A DNA stretch of 14,858 bases from QHWT01 sp046726015 (GCA_046726015.1 JBKOZS010000220.1:1-14858), one strand, 5' to 3'; numbered from the stretch's first letter, positions 1 to 7,461 are shown. The notes: a model not told the origin generated them from the sequence alone. Made by a program: numbers and translations.

Positions 1-1022
1 GCGAAGGCCGCCGCTTCATGTTCGACGACATCCCCGACAACTACAAAGCGCAGACGGCCGACACGCCGGAGGAAGGCTGGCGCTACACGCAGGGCGACAA
101 GTCGGCGCGGCGCCCGCCGGAGCTCCTGACACGCGATCACGTCGCCCGCTGCATCATGCGCGAGGTGAGAGACGGCCGCGGCAGTCCCCACGGCGGGGTG
201 TTTCTCGACATTTCCTGGATCAAAAAGCGGTTGCCGAACGCCGAGGAGCACATCCGCCGCAAGCTCCCGAGCATGTATCACCAGTTCAAGGAGCTCGCCG
301 ACATCGATATCACCAAGGAACCCATGGAAGTGGGCCCGACGACCCACTACATCATGGGAGGTGTGCGGGTCGACAGCGATACCCAGATGTCGAGCGTGCC
401 GGGACTCTTCGCCGCGGGAGAATGCGCCGCGGGGATCAACGGCGCAAATCGGCTCGGGGGGAACTCGCTGTCAGACCTGCTCGTGTTCGGCAAGCGCGCG
501 GGTGAGTACGCGGCCGCTTTTGCCGGGGAACATCGCCGAGTCGGGATCGACGCTGCCGCGGCACGTGCCGCCGTCGAGCGCGCGTTGAAGCCGTTCGACA
601 TGCGGGACGCTGGCGAAAACCCGTATGCCATCCAGAGCGCCTTGCAGGACATGATGCAGTCGCTGGTCGGTATCGTGCGCACGGAGGCCGAAATGCAGCG
701 GGCGCTCGACGAACTCTCGACGCTCCGGACGCGCGCCGCGCGGGCGATCGTGACCGGTAACCGCGAATACAACCCCGGATGGCACACCTCGATCGATCTC
801 GGACACCTGCTGACGGTGTCGGAGGCGATCACGCGATCGGCGATCGAGCGCAAGGAGAGCCGCGGCGGCCACTTCCGCGAGGATTGTCCCGACAAGGATC
901 CCCGGTTCGGAACGTTGAACATCGTCACGAGCAAGGCGGCGGACGGATCGATGCAGGTGCGGCGCATCCCGATCCCGCCGATGCCGCCTGAGCTGAAGCA
1001 GATTATCGAGGAACAAAAATAG
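1..1022 (+). CDS. sdhA: Succinate dehydrogenase / fumarate reductase flavoprotein subunit, C-terminal part (5' end outside window)
   Basis: Catalytic FAD subunit of complex II, which oxidises succinate to fumarate (or the reverse) at the cytoplasmic membrane. The frame is open from the first bases (codons from position 3, reading EGRRFMFDD), so the covalent-FAD and N-terminal Rossmann parts lie upstream and no start is visible. Visible family marks are the RDGRGSPHGGVFLDI substrate loop, the HYIMGGVRVD motif (His codon 345-347), and the block GLFAAGECA...NGANRLGGNSLSDLL with the substrate-binding Arg at 450-452. The helical C-terminal domain is present to the end, including a conserved NPGWHTSIDLGHLL stretch. 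The stop TAG at 1020-1022 is 4 nt before sdhB. No anchor subunit follows, so sdhC is expected upstream, as in three-subunit enzymes. The identification is firm; the physiological direction cannot be decided from sequence. Confidence 0.96.
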   Translation, partial: EGRRFMFDDIPDNYKAQTADTPEEGWRYTQGDKSARRPPELLTRDHVARCIMREVRDGRGSPHGGVFLDISWIKKRLPNAEEHIRRKLPSMYHQFKELADIDITKEPMEVGPTTHYIMGGVRVDSDTQMSSVPGLFAAGECAAGINGANRLGGNSLSDLLVFGKRAGEYAAAFAGEHRRVGIDAAAARAAVERALKPFDMRDAGENPYAIQSALQDMMQSLVGIVRTEAEMQRALDELSTLRTRAARAIVTGNREYNPGWHTSIDLGHLLTVSEAITRSAIERKESRGGHFREDCPDKDPRFGTLNIVTSKAADGSMQVRRIPIPPMPPELKQIIEEQK

Positions 1023-1026
1023 CGCT

Positions 1027-1767
1027 ATGGCGAACGCGACGTTCAAGATCTGGCGCACGAACGAGACCGGCGGTGGTTTCCGCGACTACTCTGTCGAGGT
1101 CGTTCCCGGCATGGTCGTCCTCGATGCCGTGCACCGCATCCAGGCGACGCAGGCGCCGGACCTCGCGGTGCGCTGGAACTGCAAGGCTGGCAAGTGCGGC
1201 TCCTGCTCGGCGGAGATCAACGGTAATCCGCGGTTGATGTGCATGACGCGGTTGAACAGTCTCCCGCTCGATGAGCCGGTCACTGTCGAACCCATGCGCG
1301 CCTTTCCGCCGATCAAGGATCTCGTGACCGACGTGTCGTGGAACTTTCGCGTCAAGCAGTCGATTACGCCGTTCAGGGCGCGCAAGCCGGACGCCCCGGA
1401 TGGCACGTGGCGCATGCGCCAGGCGGACGTGGATCGGGTGCAGGAGTTCCGGAAGTGCATCGAGTGCTTCCTGTGCCAGGACGTCTGCCACATCCTGCGC
1501 GACCACAAGCTGTTCGACAGCTTCATCGGCCCGCGCTTCCTGACCTACGCGGCTGCTCTCGAGATGAACCCGATCGACGCAGAGGATCGGCTCGACCAGC
1601 TGAAGAACCGTCACGGGATCGGCTACTGCAACATCACGCGATGCTGCACGAAGGTGTGCCCGGAACACATCACCATCACGGAGAACGCGATCATTCCGCT
1701 GAAGGAACGCGTCGTCGACCGCTTCTACGATCCAATTACCAGGTTGCTGCGGGTCATTCGCTCCTGA
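1027..1767 (+). CDS. sdhB: Succinate dehydrogenase / fumarate reductase iron-sulfur subunit
   Basis: This 246-residue electron-transfer subunit carries electrons from the FAD of SdhA to quinone. An N-terminal plant-ferredoxin-like domain holds the [2Fe-2S] ligands C52, C57, C60 and C72 (NCKAGKCGSC...LMC). The C-terminal helical domain has the [4Fe-4S] set C144, C147, C150 with C211, and the [3Fe-4S] set C154, C201 and C207. C206, next to C207, is an extra cysteine not needed by the canonical pattern. The start ATG follows the sdhA stop by 4 nt, with GAGGAA at 1008-1013 as a rather distant ribosome site. Length and cysteine spacing fit the SdhB/FrdB family fully. The CTKVCPEHITITENAIIPLKE type of C-terminus resembles non-classical (Mycobacterium-like or delta-proteobacterial-like) complex II more than the E. 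coli type; that comparison is from memory. Confidence 0.97.
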   Translation: MANATFKIWRTNETGGGFRDYSVEVVPGMVVLDAVHRIQATQAPDLAVRWNCKAGKCGSCSAEINGNPRLMCMTRLNSLPLDEPVTVEPMRAFPPIKDLVTDVSWNFRVKQSITPFRARKPDAPDGTWRMRQADVDRVQEFRKCIECFLCQDVCHILRDHKLFDSFIGPRFLTYAAALEMNPIDAEDRLDQLKNRHGIGYCNITRCCTKVCPEHITITENAIIPLKERVVDRFYDPITRLLRVIRS

Positions 1768-1775
1768 GGTGCCCT

Positions 1776-2279
1776 ATGTTCACGCTGAAGCCGCTCTCGA
1801 AGGACGCGATTCCATCAGCGCTCGCGAAGGCCGAGCGGTACCGGCTCCTGAATGAACCCATGGAGGCGGAGAGCATCTGCCTCGACGTCCTGGCGGTGGA
1901 TCCCGACAACCAGGACGCGGTGATCATGCTGCTCCTGGCGCTGACCGACCAGTTCCCCGAACAATCCTCGTCGAAGATCGTAGGACGAGCCCTGGATCTT
2001 GCCGCGCGGCTCCAGTTCGAATACGACCGCGCGTACTACTCCGGCATCATCAGTGAGCGACGGGCGAAGGCGGTCCTTCACAAGGATCGGTTTGGCGCAG
2101 CAGCCACGGCTGTCGAATGGCTGCGCGAGGCGATGGCCTTTTACGAGCGCGCGGAAGCCATCAGCCCCGCGAACAACGACGATGCGGTGCTGCGCTGGAA
2201 CGCATGTGCACGACTGTTGATGTCGTTGCCCGAAATCGCTCCCGAACTGCCGGCGCCAGAACCGTTGCAGCTGGAGTAG
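1776..2279 (+). CDS. Small TPR-like helical protein downstream of sdhAB
   Basis: This 167-residue protein has no signal peptide or membrane helix. The ATG at 1776 is chosen because GAGGTG (1766-1771) lies just upstream and overlaps the sdhB stop; the open frame extends farther upstream only inside sdhB. The sequence looks like tetratricopeptide-type helical hairpins: AKAERYRLLNEPMEAESICLD followed by LAVDPDNQDAVIMLLLAL (roughly residues 17-58), and a second unit near WLREAMAFYERAEAISPANN (about 114-133) followed by DAVLRWNACARLLMSLPE. The 8 nt gap to sdhB makes co-transcription very likely. A role in complex II assembly or in binding a partner is a guess from position only. Acidic residues and prolines end the protein. 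The coding call is strong; the function is unknown. Confidence 0.85.
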   Translation: MFTLKPLSKDAIPSALAKAERYRLLNEPMEAESICLDVLAVDPDNQDAVIMLLLALTDQFPEQSSSKIVGRALDLAARLQFEYDRAYYSGIISERRAKAVLHKDRFGAAATAVEWLREAMAFYERAEAISPANNDDAVLRWNACARLLMSLPEIAPELPAPEPLQLE

Positions 2280-2396
2280 GGGGTCAATTTTTGTTTTTCA
2301 TTCCCTCGACGGGTCTATTGTCCTTCGAGATCCTTCGATTGGCGTCTTTGTTGTTTTGCTCCTTCGACGCTTCGTCTTCCTTCGAATCTTCGATTG
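2280..2396. repeat. TTCGA-type repeat array between convergent operons (copy A)
   Basis: The 117 bp junction between the convergent sdh operon and the kinase gene is filled with a pyrimidine-rich array on the plus strand (purine-rich GAAGG on the minus strand). TTCGA cores begin at 2324, 2334, 2363, 2381 and 2389, with a TTCGT at 2371 and CTCGA near 2304; most spacings are 8-10 nt. A T-rich tract (2287-2299) lies next to the sdh-operon side. On the minus strand the array starts with AACAATCGAAG (2398 down to 2388), whose first bases form the kinase stop codon TAA. The same opening word occurs at the two array ends around 11326 and 11478. Confidence 0.85.
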
Positions 2397-3695
2397 TTAA
2401 AGCTCCAGCGCCGGCGGGCCCGGCAGTGCGACAAACGCGTGCGGGCTCCAGCGCGAGGCGAAGGCCGCGGCGGCATCCCGTTCGACCAGCGCCCAGACGC
2501 TCCCGCCAAAGCCGGCTCCAAACCCGCACGCGCCCATCGCGCCAAGCTCGCGGGCGGAGCGCGCGAGATCCGCCGTCGCAGGGACCTGGTTGTCGAGCAG
2601 TGTCTCTGCGTCGGCCTGCGACTCGGTGGCGAGCGCCCGCAGCTGAGCGGCGTCGGTCGCATCGAACGCGGCGAGCGCCGCGGGCACGCGGGCGTCTTCC
2701 CGCACGAAGTGATCGAGACGCCTGATGAGTGCCTCGGGTGTCCAATCGGGGATGGCCTGGCGGCGAACGAGCTCACGTAGCCGCCCGGCCGCGTCGGGCT
2801 GCGACGCGAGCGCCGCCCCGAGCGATGGTGCGGGAGGCTCCGCGCGGTTCCAGATCTCCAGCAGTGCGCGCGTGGCGCGCGACAGCCGATTGTATTTCTC
2901 CTTTGCGGACCCGGTCTTTTCCGAAGGCACACCGCTCGATGCCAGCACGAACCGCCAGGCATCGGGTACCACGCACGTCGCGTCGGGGCGCATGGGCACG
3001 AAGCGGAATGCCGACAGGCGTCCGGGCTCACCGGTCAGAATCGCCGCGTGGTCCTCGCTGCCGCCGTGCGTGCCGACGCCGGAGTCACCCTGCAGCGACC
3101 CAAAACTCGATCCATTTTCAACGCAGGCGAAATAGCCGGCCGCGTCGAGCGGAGAACGGATGTTTGACTGCCATTGATCACGGCGTTCGAGCGCACCGAT
3201 GCGAATCAGTGCGGTCGCAATGCTGATCATCAGCGCGCTCGAACTGCTCATACCCGACGCGCGTGGCAGGTCGCTGGCAAAGACGACATCCGCGCCAACT
3301 GGTTGCCCCGGGAAATTGCGTGCGAGCCGTCGCGCCACGACGTGGACGTAATTGCGCCAGCCGCTGAACGACTCGTCGCGCGCGGGCTGCAGCGTGACGC
3401 GCTCGTTGTTTCGTGCATCGACCACGTTGATGATGCCATCGTCACGCGGACTCGCCGCCACGCCAAAACCTCGTGGCACTGCGCACACCAGGGTGCGTCC
3501 GCCGGCATAGTCGGTGTGCTTCCCAAACACTTCCAGCCGGCCCGGCACCCACCAGGCGTGAACCGCGCGGCCGCGAGACGGAACGATCGTCGAAAGTGCT
3601 TCGAGGACGAGATCGAAGAGCCGCACCTTGGCATCACGCTCGGATCGCTGCAGGCCACGCTCGACGAGCCTGTCGGCCAGGGATGCGTCGGTCAT
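2397..3695 (-). CDS. Galactokinase-like GHMP sugar kinase
   Basis: This 432-residue cytoplasmic kinase is expected to phosphorylate a sugar at C1 with ATP. Galactokinase-type landmarks are PGRLEVFGKHTDYAGG at residues 51-66 (substrate loop), the ATP-binding motif PRASGMSSSSALM at 144-156, GTHGGSEDH at 208-216 with the likely catalytic Asp215, and the C-terminal GHMP motif GACGFGAGFGGSVWAL at 388-403. Against galactokinase, the usual Glu of GEHTDY is Lys59 and the GxMDQ motif reads GSEDH, so galactose may not be the substrate. The start overlaps the stop of the upstream nucleotidyltransferase (ATGA, 3692-3695), which implies translational coupling. Context (GH109-like glycosidase, nucleotidyltransferase) favours a salvage kinase, possibly for GalNAc or another hexose derivative. 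The stop TAA lies in the first bases of a repeat array. The family is certain; the substrate is inferred. Confidence 0.9.
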   Translation of the reverse strand: MTDASLADRLVERGLQRSERDAKVRLFDLVLEALSTIVPSRGRAVHAWWVPGRLEVFGKHTDYAGGRTLVCAVPRGFGVAASPRDDGIINVVDARNNERVTLQPARDESFSGWRNYVHVVARRLARNFPGQPVGADVVFASDLPRASGMSSSSALMISIATALIRIGALERRDQWQSNIRSPLDAAGYFACVENGSSFGSLQGDSGVGTHGGSEDHAAILTGEPGRLSAFRFVPMRPDATCVVPDAWRFVLASSGVPSEKTGSAKEKYNRLSRATRALLEIWNRAEPPAPSLGAALASQPDAAGRLRELVRRQAIPDWTPEALIRRLDHFVREDARVPAALAAFDATDAAQLRALATESQADAETLLDNQVPATADLARSARELGAMGACGFGAGFGGSVWALVERDAAAAFASRWSPHAFVALPGPPALEL

Positions 3696-4513
3696 GGACG
3701 GGGAGACGCGGTCTCGAGCCGGCGCGCGACGTCGAGCATGTCGGCGCGCCGCGACAGGTCGAGCACGGGCCCCTGCGCGCGGATCGCCCTGAACCGCACG
3801 CCGCGGGTCATCGCCAGCGTCACCGCCTCGGGCAGCTCGAATTCGCCGCGCGCCGAACGCGGCACATCACGGCAGGCCGCAAAGATGCGTGCATCGAACC
3901 GCCAGCAGTTCATGCTGACGCCATGGACTCTCCCGTGGCGAACACGCGGGGCAGGCAGCTCCTGTGGTTTCTCCACTATGCGCAACAGATAGCCGTCGTC
4001 ATCCGTCTCGACGAGGGCGAACGCCTTCACCCGGTCAGCAGGAATATTGCTGGTGCGCACGAGATCGTCGGCCTCGAACGCGGGAAGCCCCGGTTCGCCG
4101 AGCGCCGCGAGGTCCCGCAGTGCCTGTACTGGATAGAGGTTGTCGGCATTCATGGTGAGAAACGGATCCTCGCCAGCCCACTGTTCCGCGGCAAGGACGG
4201 CATTGGCCGTGCCCAGCGGATCCGCCTGGATGACGAAGCTGATCGCGAGCCGCGAAGGAGGATGCTCGTCGAAGTAGCGGCGGATGACGAGATGATCCGG
4301 AGCGACGACGAGCGCGACGTCGGTGATCCCCGCATCGGCAATCGCGCTCAGCACGTAATCGATGAACGGGCGGCCGTTCAGCGGAATCATGGCCTTGAGG
4401 CCGGCGTCTGCCGTGCGCTGCTGCGCAGCCGTCAAGGCGATGGCCGGGTCCGCTTCTCGCATGCGCGTGCCCAGGCCGCGGGCGAGCACGACCGCGCGCG
4501 ATGTCGGTCTCAC
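3692..4513 (-). CDS. Sugar-phosphate nucleotidyltransferase (NTP_transferase family)
   Basis: Predicted to join a sugar-1-phosphate to NTP, giving an NDP-sugar and pyrophosphate. From the GTG at 4513 the protein is 273 residues. It begins MRPTSRAVVLARGLGTRM, with the signature loop ARGLGTRM at 11-18 in place of the usual GGxGTRL. Further marks are the uridyl/thymidyl-site region GLKAMIPLNGRPFIDYVL (about 38-55), QADPLGTANAV (96-106), the metal-binding MNADNLYP (121-128) and VEKP (180-183). The open frame extends to 4576, but that part overlaps the upstream gene's 3' end. GTG 4513 lies 17 nt after that gene's stop and gives a family-like N-terminus; a small inverted repeat (CGGGA/TCCCG, 4513-4526) sits at this start. 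The stop overlaps the kinase start. The kinase plus nucleotidyltransferase pair resembles split versions of bifunctional salvage enzymes such as FKP; that is inference. Confidence 0.88.
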   Translation of the reverse strand: MRPTSRAVVLARGLGTRMREADPAIALTAAQQRTADAGLKAMIPLNGRPFIDYVLSAIADAGITDVALVVAPDHLVIRRYFDEHPPSRLAISFVIQADPLGTANAVLAAEQWAGEDPFLTMNADNLYPVQALRDLAALGEPGLPAFEADDLVRTSNIPADRVKAFALVETDDDGYLLRIVEKPQELPAPRVRHGRVHGVSMNCWRFDARIFAACRDVPRSARGEFELPEAVTLAMTRGVRFRAIRAQGPVLDLSRRADMLDVARRLETASPRP

Positions 4514-4529
4514 GGGAATGATCCCGGGG

Positions 4530-5864
4530 CTACATGTGGACAATCGGCCACGGCGGCGTGTGCTGCCAGCGGCCACGCGTGAAGTCCGGGAAATCGGCCG
4601 GCGCCGACTTCTTCCCCACCGATTTCACGCTCAGATCCACGACGGCGCTCAGGGCGGCCGCGTCGTACACGTTCACGTCGGTCGGCTGGCCTTCGCGCAA
4701 GCACTTGACCAGGCGGTAATCCTCGATGAAGTCCATGCCCCCGTGCCCCGCCCCCTTTGCCGTCGCCGCGATCTCTTTCCAGAGCGGATGCTCGAATTCC
4801 TCGAGCAGGGCCGACGCGTCCTGCCACTCGTCCTCTTTGCCACGCCCCTCGATGTACACGCGGTTCGGATAGCCCTGGAAGAGTCCCTTCGTCCCCTCGA
4901 CCATGTGAATGCGGCTGTAGGGACGCGGCAGGTTCGTGTTGTGCTCGACGAGAATCGTGCGTCCGCGCGCCGTCTTGATCAGGCTGCAGTTCACGTCGCC
5001 AAGGACGTACTTCTCCTTGCGCTTCGGCGAATCGGGTGGCGTGTGCTCCTTCGCCCAATCCTGCAAGCCGCGCGAGGGGCCGCTCATCGAGACGAGATAG
5101 TCGAAGCGGTCGCCACGGTTGATGTCCAGGCAGTTGGCGACCGGGCCGAGACCGTGCGTCGGATAGAGATTGCCATTCAGCTTCTTGGACCATTCACGGC
5201 GCCACAATCCCTCTCCCTCGTCAGCGAACTTGATCTTGCGGAGATCGTGCAGGTAACCACCTTCGCCGTGGAGGATCTCGCCGAACGCCCCCTGCCGGAC
5301 CATGTGGTAGACCATCATCTCCATCTGGTCGTAATTGCAGTTCTCCATCATCACGCAGTGCTTGCGGAACTTCTCGGCCGCTTCGACGAGCGCCCAGCAG
5401 TCCTCGATGGTCATGGCCGCGGGCACTTCGGTTGCGGTGTGCTTGCCGTTCTTCATCGCGGCCAGCATGATCGGCACGTGCCATTCCCACGGCGTCGCGT
5501 TGTAGACGAGATCGAGATCTTCGGTTTCGCAGAGACGCTCGAAGTCGCGCGGGCCGCGGTTGTAGACCGCTGGCGCAGCATGCCCCTTCTCGGTGATGGC
5601 CTTGGTCGCCCAGTCGGTGCGTTCCGGCCGGATGTCGCACACGGCGGTGATGCGGCAACCGGGAATCCTGAGCAGGTTCCGCACGTGGCTGGATCCCTGC
5701 CCGCCGATCCCGACGTAAGCAATGCGGACGGTTTCCATCGGCGGCGCCGTGAGCGCGGCCGCGCTCCCCTGCGCCTGCGTCTGTGCCGCCGCCGTCTCGC
5801 GTGTCGAGAGCGCGCCGGCGGCGATGGCCGTGCCGCCCAGTTTCAGAAAATCTCTTCTATCCAT
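4530..5864 (-). CDS. GH109-like NAD-dependent glycosidase (Gfo/Idh/MocA fold) with Tat signal
   Basis: A 444-residue Gfo/Idh/MocA-fold protein. The N-terminus MDRRDFLKLGG is a twin-arginine signal followed by a hydrophobic stretch and AAA, so it should be exported folded with its NAD. The Rossmann motif is VGIGGQG (51-57). The sequence tracks the GH109 alpha-N-acetylgalactosaminidase of Elizabethkingia as I remember it: EVPAAMTIEDCW, MMENCNYD, GEGGYLHDLR, NLYPTHGLGP, RPYSRIHM and GHGGMDFIEDYRLV. Residues E174, Y204, H206, Y234, H237 and Y316 fall where active-site residues of that enzyme (E149, Y179, H181, Y225, H228, Y307) would be. GH109 enzymes cleave through NAD-mediated oxidation and elimination. 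The gene precedes the nucleotidyltransferase by 17 nt. No good Shine-Dalgarno is visible; TAGAAT on the minus strand (5876-5871) lies just upstream of ATG. Substrate specificity within GH109 is broad, so GalNAc is probable rather than proved. Confidence 0.86.
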   Translation of the reverse strand: MDRRDFLKLGGTAIAAGALSTRETAAAQTQAQGSAAALTAPPMETVRIAYVGIGGQGSSHVRNLLRIPGCRITAVCDIRPERTDWATKAITEKGHAAPAVYNRGPRDFERLCETEDLDLVYNATPWEWHVPIMLAAMKNGKHTATEVPAAMTIEDCWALVEAAEKFRKHCVMMENCNYDQMEMMVYHMVRQGAFGEILHGEGGYLHDLRKIKFADEGEGLWRREWSKKLNGNLYPTHGLGPVANCLDINRGDRFDYLVSMSGPSRGLQDWAKEHTPPDSPKRKEKYVLGDVNCSLIKTARGRTILVEHNTNLPRPYSRIHMVEGTKGLFQGYPNRVYIEGRGKEDEWQDASALLEEFEHPLWKEIAATAKGAGHGGMDFIEDYRLVKCLREGQPTDVNVYDAAALSAVVDLSVKSVGKKSAPADFPDFTRGRWQHTPPWPIVHM

Positions 5865-6006
5865 AGCGTGATTCTACTGCGGATGACGGCTCGCGGAGGA
5901 TGGTTGTCGATTGTCGCGGGACGGCTTTCGCCGGCCGTGTACACGGCCCACGGCGTCTCCCCGAAGATCACGAAGCCACGAAGAACACAAAAAAAGTGTC
6001 GTCGGT
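5865..6006. repeat. Intergenic spacer with CACGAAG-type repeat
   Basis: The 142 bp between the BNR gene and the GH109-like gene holds a simple repeat at 5962-5998, with GAAGATCACGAAG, CCACGAAGAACAC and an A7 run. On the minus strand this reads as CTTCGTGGCTTCGTG following a T-rich tract. ACAC-(T)7-GTGT near the BNR stop (minus strand, about 5999-5985) could form a small hairpin. The element sits immediately after the BNR stop codon, like the other arrays at gene 3' ends in this window. The rest of the spacer has a 16 bp palindrome, listed separately. Confidence 0.7.
5933..5948. promoter_or_regulatory. Perfect 16 bp palindrome upstream of GH109-like gene
   Basis: GGCCGTGTACACGGCC is an exact inverted repeat with no spacer. 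It ends 69 bp upstream of the start codon of the GH109-like gene, in the only sizeable gap of the minus-strand sugar cluster. A gapless dyad suits a dimeric regulator (LacI/GntR-like) better than an RNA hairpin. No second copy was noticed in the window, so the operator role is a suggestion. Confidence 0.45.
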
Positions 6007-7461
6007 TCAGCGCGGGCGGCCATCGTCCGTCCTCCGGCTTCCCTCCTCTGTCCTCCACTCCGGCGGCAGGATCAACCCAACGATCGCGGAGTACCACTCA
6101 CCGTGATTGTGAACGTACGACCCGCGCATCCAGAGCAGCGCGGTGCGGGGATCGTCCCACTTCGGAATGATCGGCCGCACATTGTCGTACGCGGAATTGC
6201 GCGTGACCGGCGTCCACGTCCACTTTCCATTGCCACCGCGTCGTCCGCGGAACAGCTCGCGATGACGTTTCTGATCCGCCTTGCTTATGAGCGGCGCGCC
6301 AGTGATGGGATCCGCGTCCGTCGAGATGTACACGATGTCGGGATTGGAAGGGTCGAGCGCCGCGAGTCCCGTGTAGTCGTCCTCGCTCGGGTACAGACGC
6401 ATTCCCGCGTACGCGATTTCCTCGGTGTGCCACGTCGTCCCGTTCCACCTGGCGTAATGGTAACGGTGATCCATGCCCCCCTCGCCTCGCTTCAGGCCGC
6501 GGCCGTCTTTCTGCACCGAGAAAATGACGTACGGGCGATCATCACGATCCAGCTCGATATCGACCATCCAGGCGACGTTGTCGGGATCACCCTGGAACAC
6601 CTTCGTGAGATCCCACGTCGCGATCTTCGCGTCGGTTGACGTGCTGAGCGGTCCGATGGCCGTCCCGTTCGAATGGTAGATGGTGCCGTTCTTGAGATAC
6701 CCGTGATACAGACTGTTGTCGAAATTCCTCGGGTGATCTTCGGTGGTGACGAAATGGATTGTCCCTTTGCCGTCGTACGCGTACTTGACGTACGGACTGT
6801 AGCCGTCACGGCCGTAGAGAAACCGGCCGCCGTACGTCCACGTCTTTCCATCGTCGTCCGACACCATGTAATTCGGATCGTGGCTGAACGCGCGGAAGAA
6901 GTTGATGAGGCGTCCATCGGGCATCCGGAACGGGTTGGAGTACGTCGCGTTGTCCCCCGCGTAGTTCACATCGGTGCCAGGGGTCTGGAGCATTGACGCC
7001 GGTTCCCAGGCCAGCGGATTGTGCGGCTCGGAGATGCGGTAGTACACGCGCCGCTCGACCGCGTGCTTGGAATAGATCGCCAGGTAACTGCCATCGCGGC
7101 GCACGAGGAAGGACGGCGCGTCGTGGTCGTCCTGCTCCAGGTGCGGGTGGAGCACGGTCGTTTGAACCGTCCCGGTGTTCGTGTCGTATACCGAGATCTC
7201 GACGTTGCCCCATCGTGGGTCGCTGATGTTCGCGACATACGAGCCCACCGACCGCACGGATCCGGTAATCACCTTGCCTTCGTCGACAATCGCGCGTGGA
7301 TCCATGAACCACGACCACGCACCGTTGTCGTTCAGGCGAATGAGACTGCCGGCAACGTAATTCGGTGGATACTCGCCGTCCGCGTGGAGTGCGCCGGGAG
7401 GACTGCCCTGAACGGCCAACAAGAGAAGGGTGACCAGGGCGAGCCGCGTGCTGATGAACAT
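6007..7461 (-). CDS. Secreted BNR_4-type beta-propeller protein (putative polysaccharide lyase or glycosidase)
   Basis: From ATG 7461 (minus-strand GGAGG five bases upstream) the protein has 484 residues. An upstream in-frame ATG at 7497 lacks such a site and would spoil the signal peptide. Residues 1-27 (FISTRLALVTLLLLAVQG...ALHA) form a Sec signal, so it is exported. The mature part resembles the BNR_4 family (PF15892): GAWSWFMDPRAIV near 47-59, DDHDAPSFLVRRDGSYLAIY from 111, then YSNPFRMPDGRLINFFRAF and DDDGKTW-type propeller turns. BNR_4 propellers include ulvan lyases (PL24/PL25) and GH145 alpha-L-rhamnosidases, which use a His within such motifs; this activity is possible but unproven. 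The last ~16 residues (TEEGSRRTDDGRPR) are low-complexity and encoded by a GGAGGACAGAGG-type repeat. The gene leads the minus-strand sugar cluster, but a repeat-filled gap follows it, so it may be a separate transcript. Confidence 0.85.
   Translation of the reverse strand: MFISTRLALVTLLLLAVQGSPPGALHADGEYPPNYVAGSLIRLNDNGAWSWFMDPRAIVDEGKVITGSVRSVGSYVANISDPRWGNVEISVYDTNTGTVQTTVLHPHLEQDDHDAPSFLVRRDGSYLAIYSKHAVERRVYYRISEPHNPLAWEPASMLQTPGTDVNYAGDNATYSNPFRMPDGRLINFFRAFSHDPNYMVSDDDGKTWTYGGRFLYGRDGYSPYVKYAYDGKGTIHFVTTEDHPRNFDNSLYHGYLKNGTIYHSNGTAIGPLSTSTDAKIATWDLTKVFQGDPDNVAWMVDIELDRDDRPYVIFSVQKDGRGLKRGEGGMDHRYHYARWNGTTWHTEEIAYAGMRLYPSEDDYTGLAALDPSNPDIVYISTDADPITGAPLISKADQKRHRELFRGRRGGNGKWTWTPVTRNSAYDNVRPIIPKWDDPRTALLWMRGSYVHNHGEWYSAIVGLILPPEWRTEEGSRRTDDGRPR

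Noticed and set aside
2287..2299. Intrinsic terminator of the sdh operon
   Set aside because: There is a T-rich tract after the operon, but no GC-rich hairpin immediately before it could be found.
2117..2725. Plus-strand frame spanning the 2280-2396 junction
   Set aside because: It runs from the TPR gene shadow through the repeat array into antisense of the kinase; the Arg-rich translation has no recognisable domain.
4362..6170. 602-codon open frame on the plus strand
   Set aside because: It lies antisense to the GH109-like gene and its neighbours, whose protein motifs are clear. Its translation is Arg/His-rich without family features, a usual mirror frame in GC-rich coding DNA.
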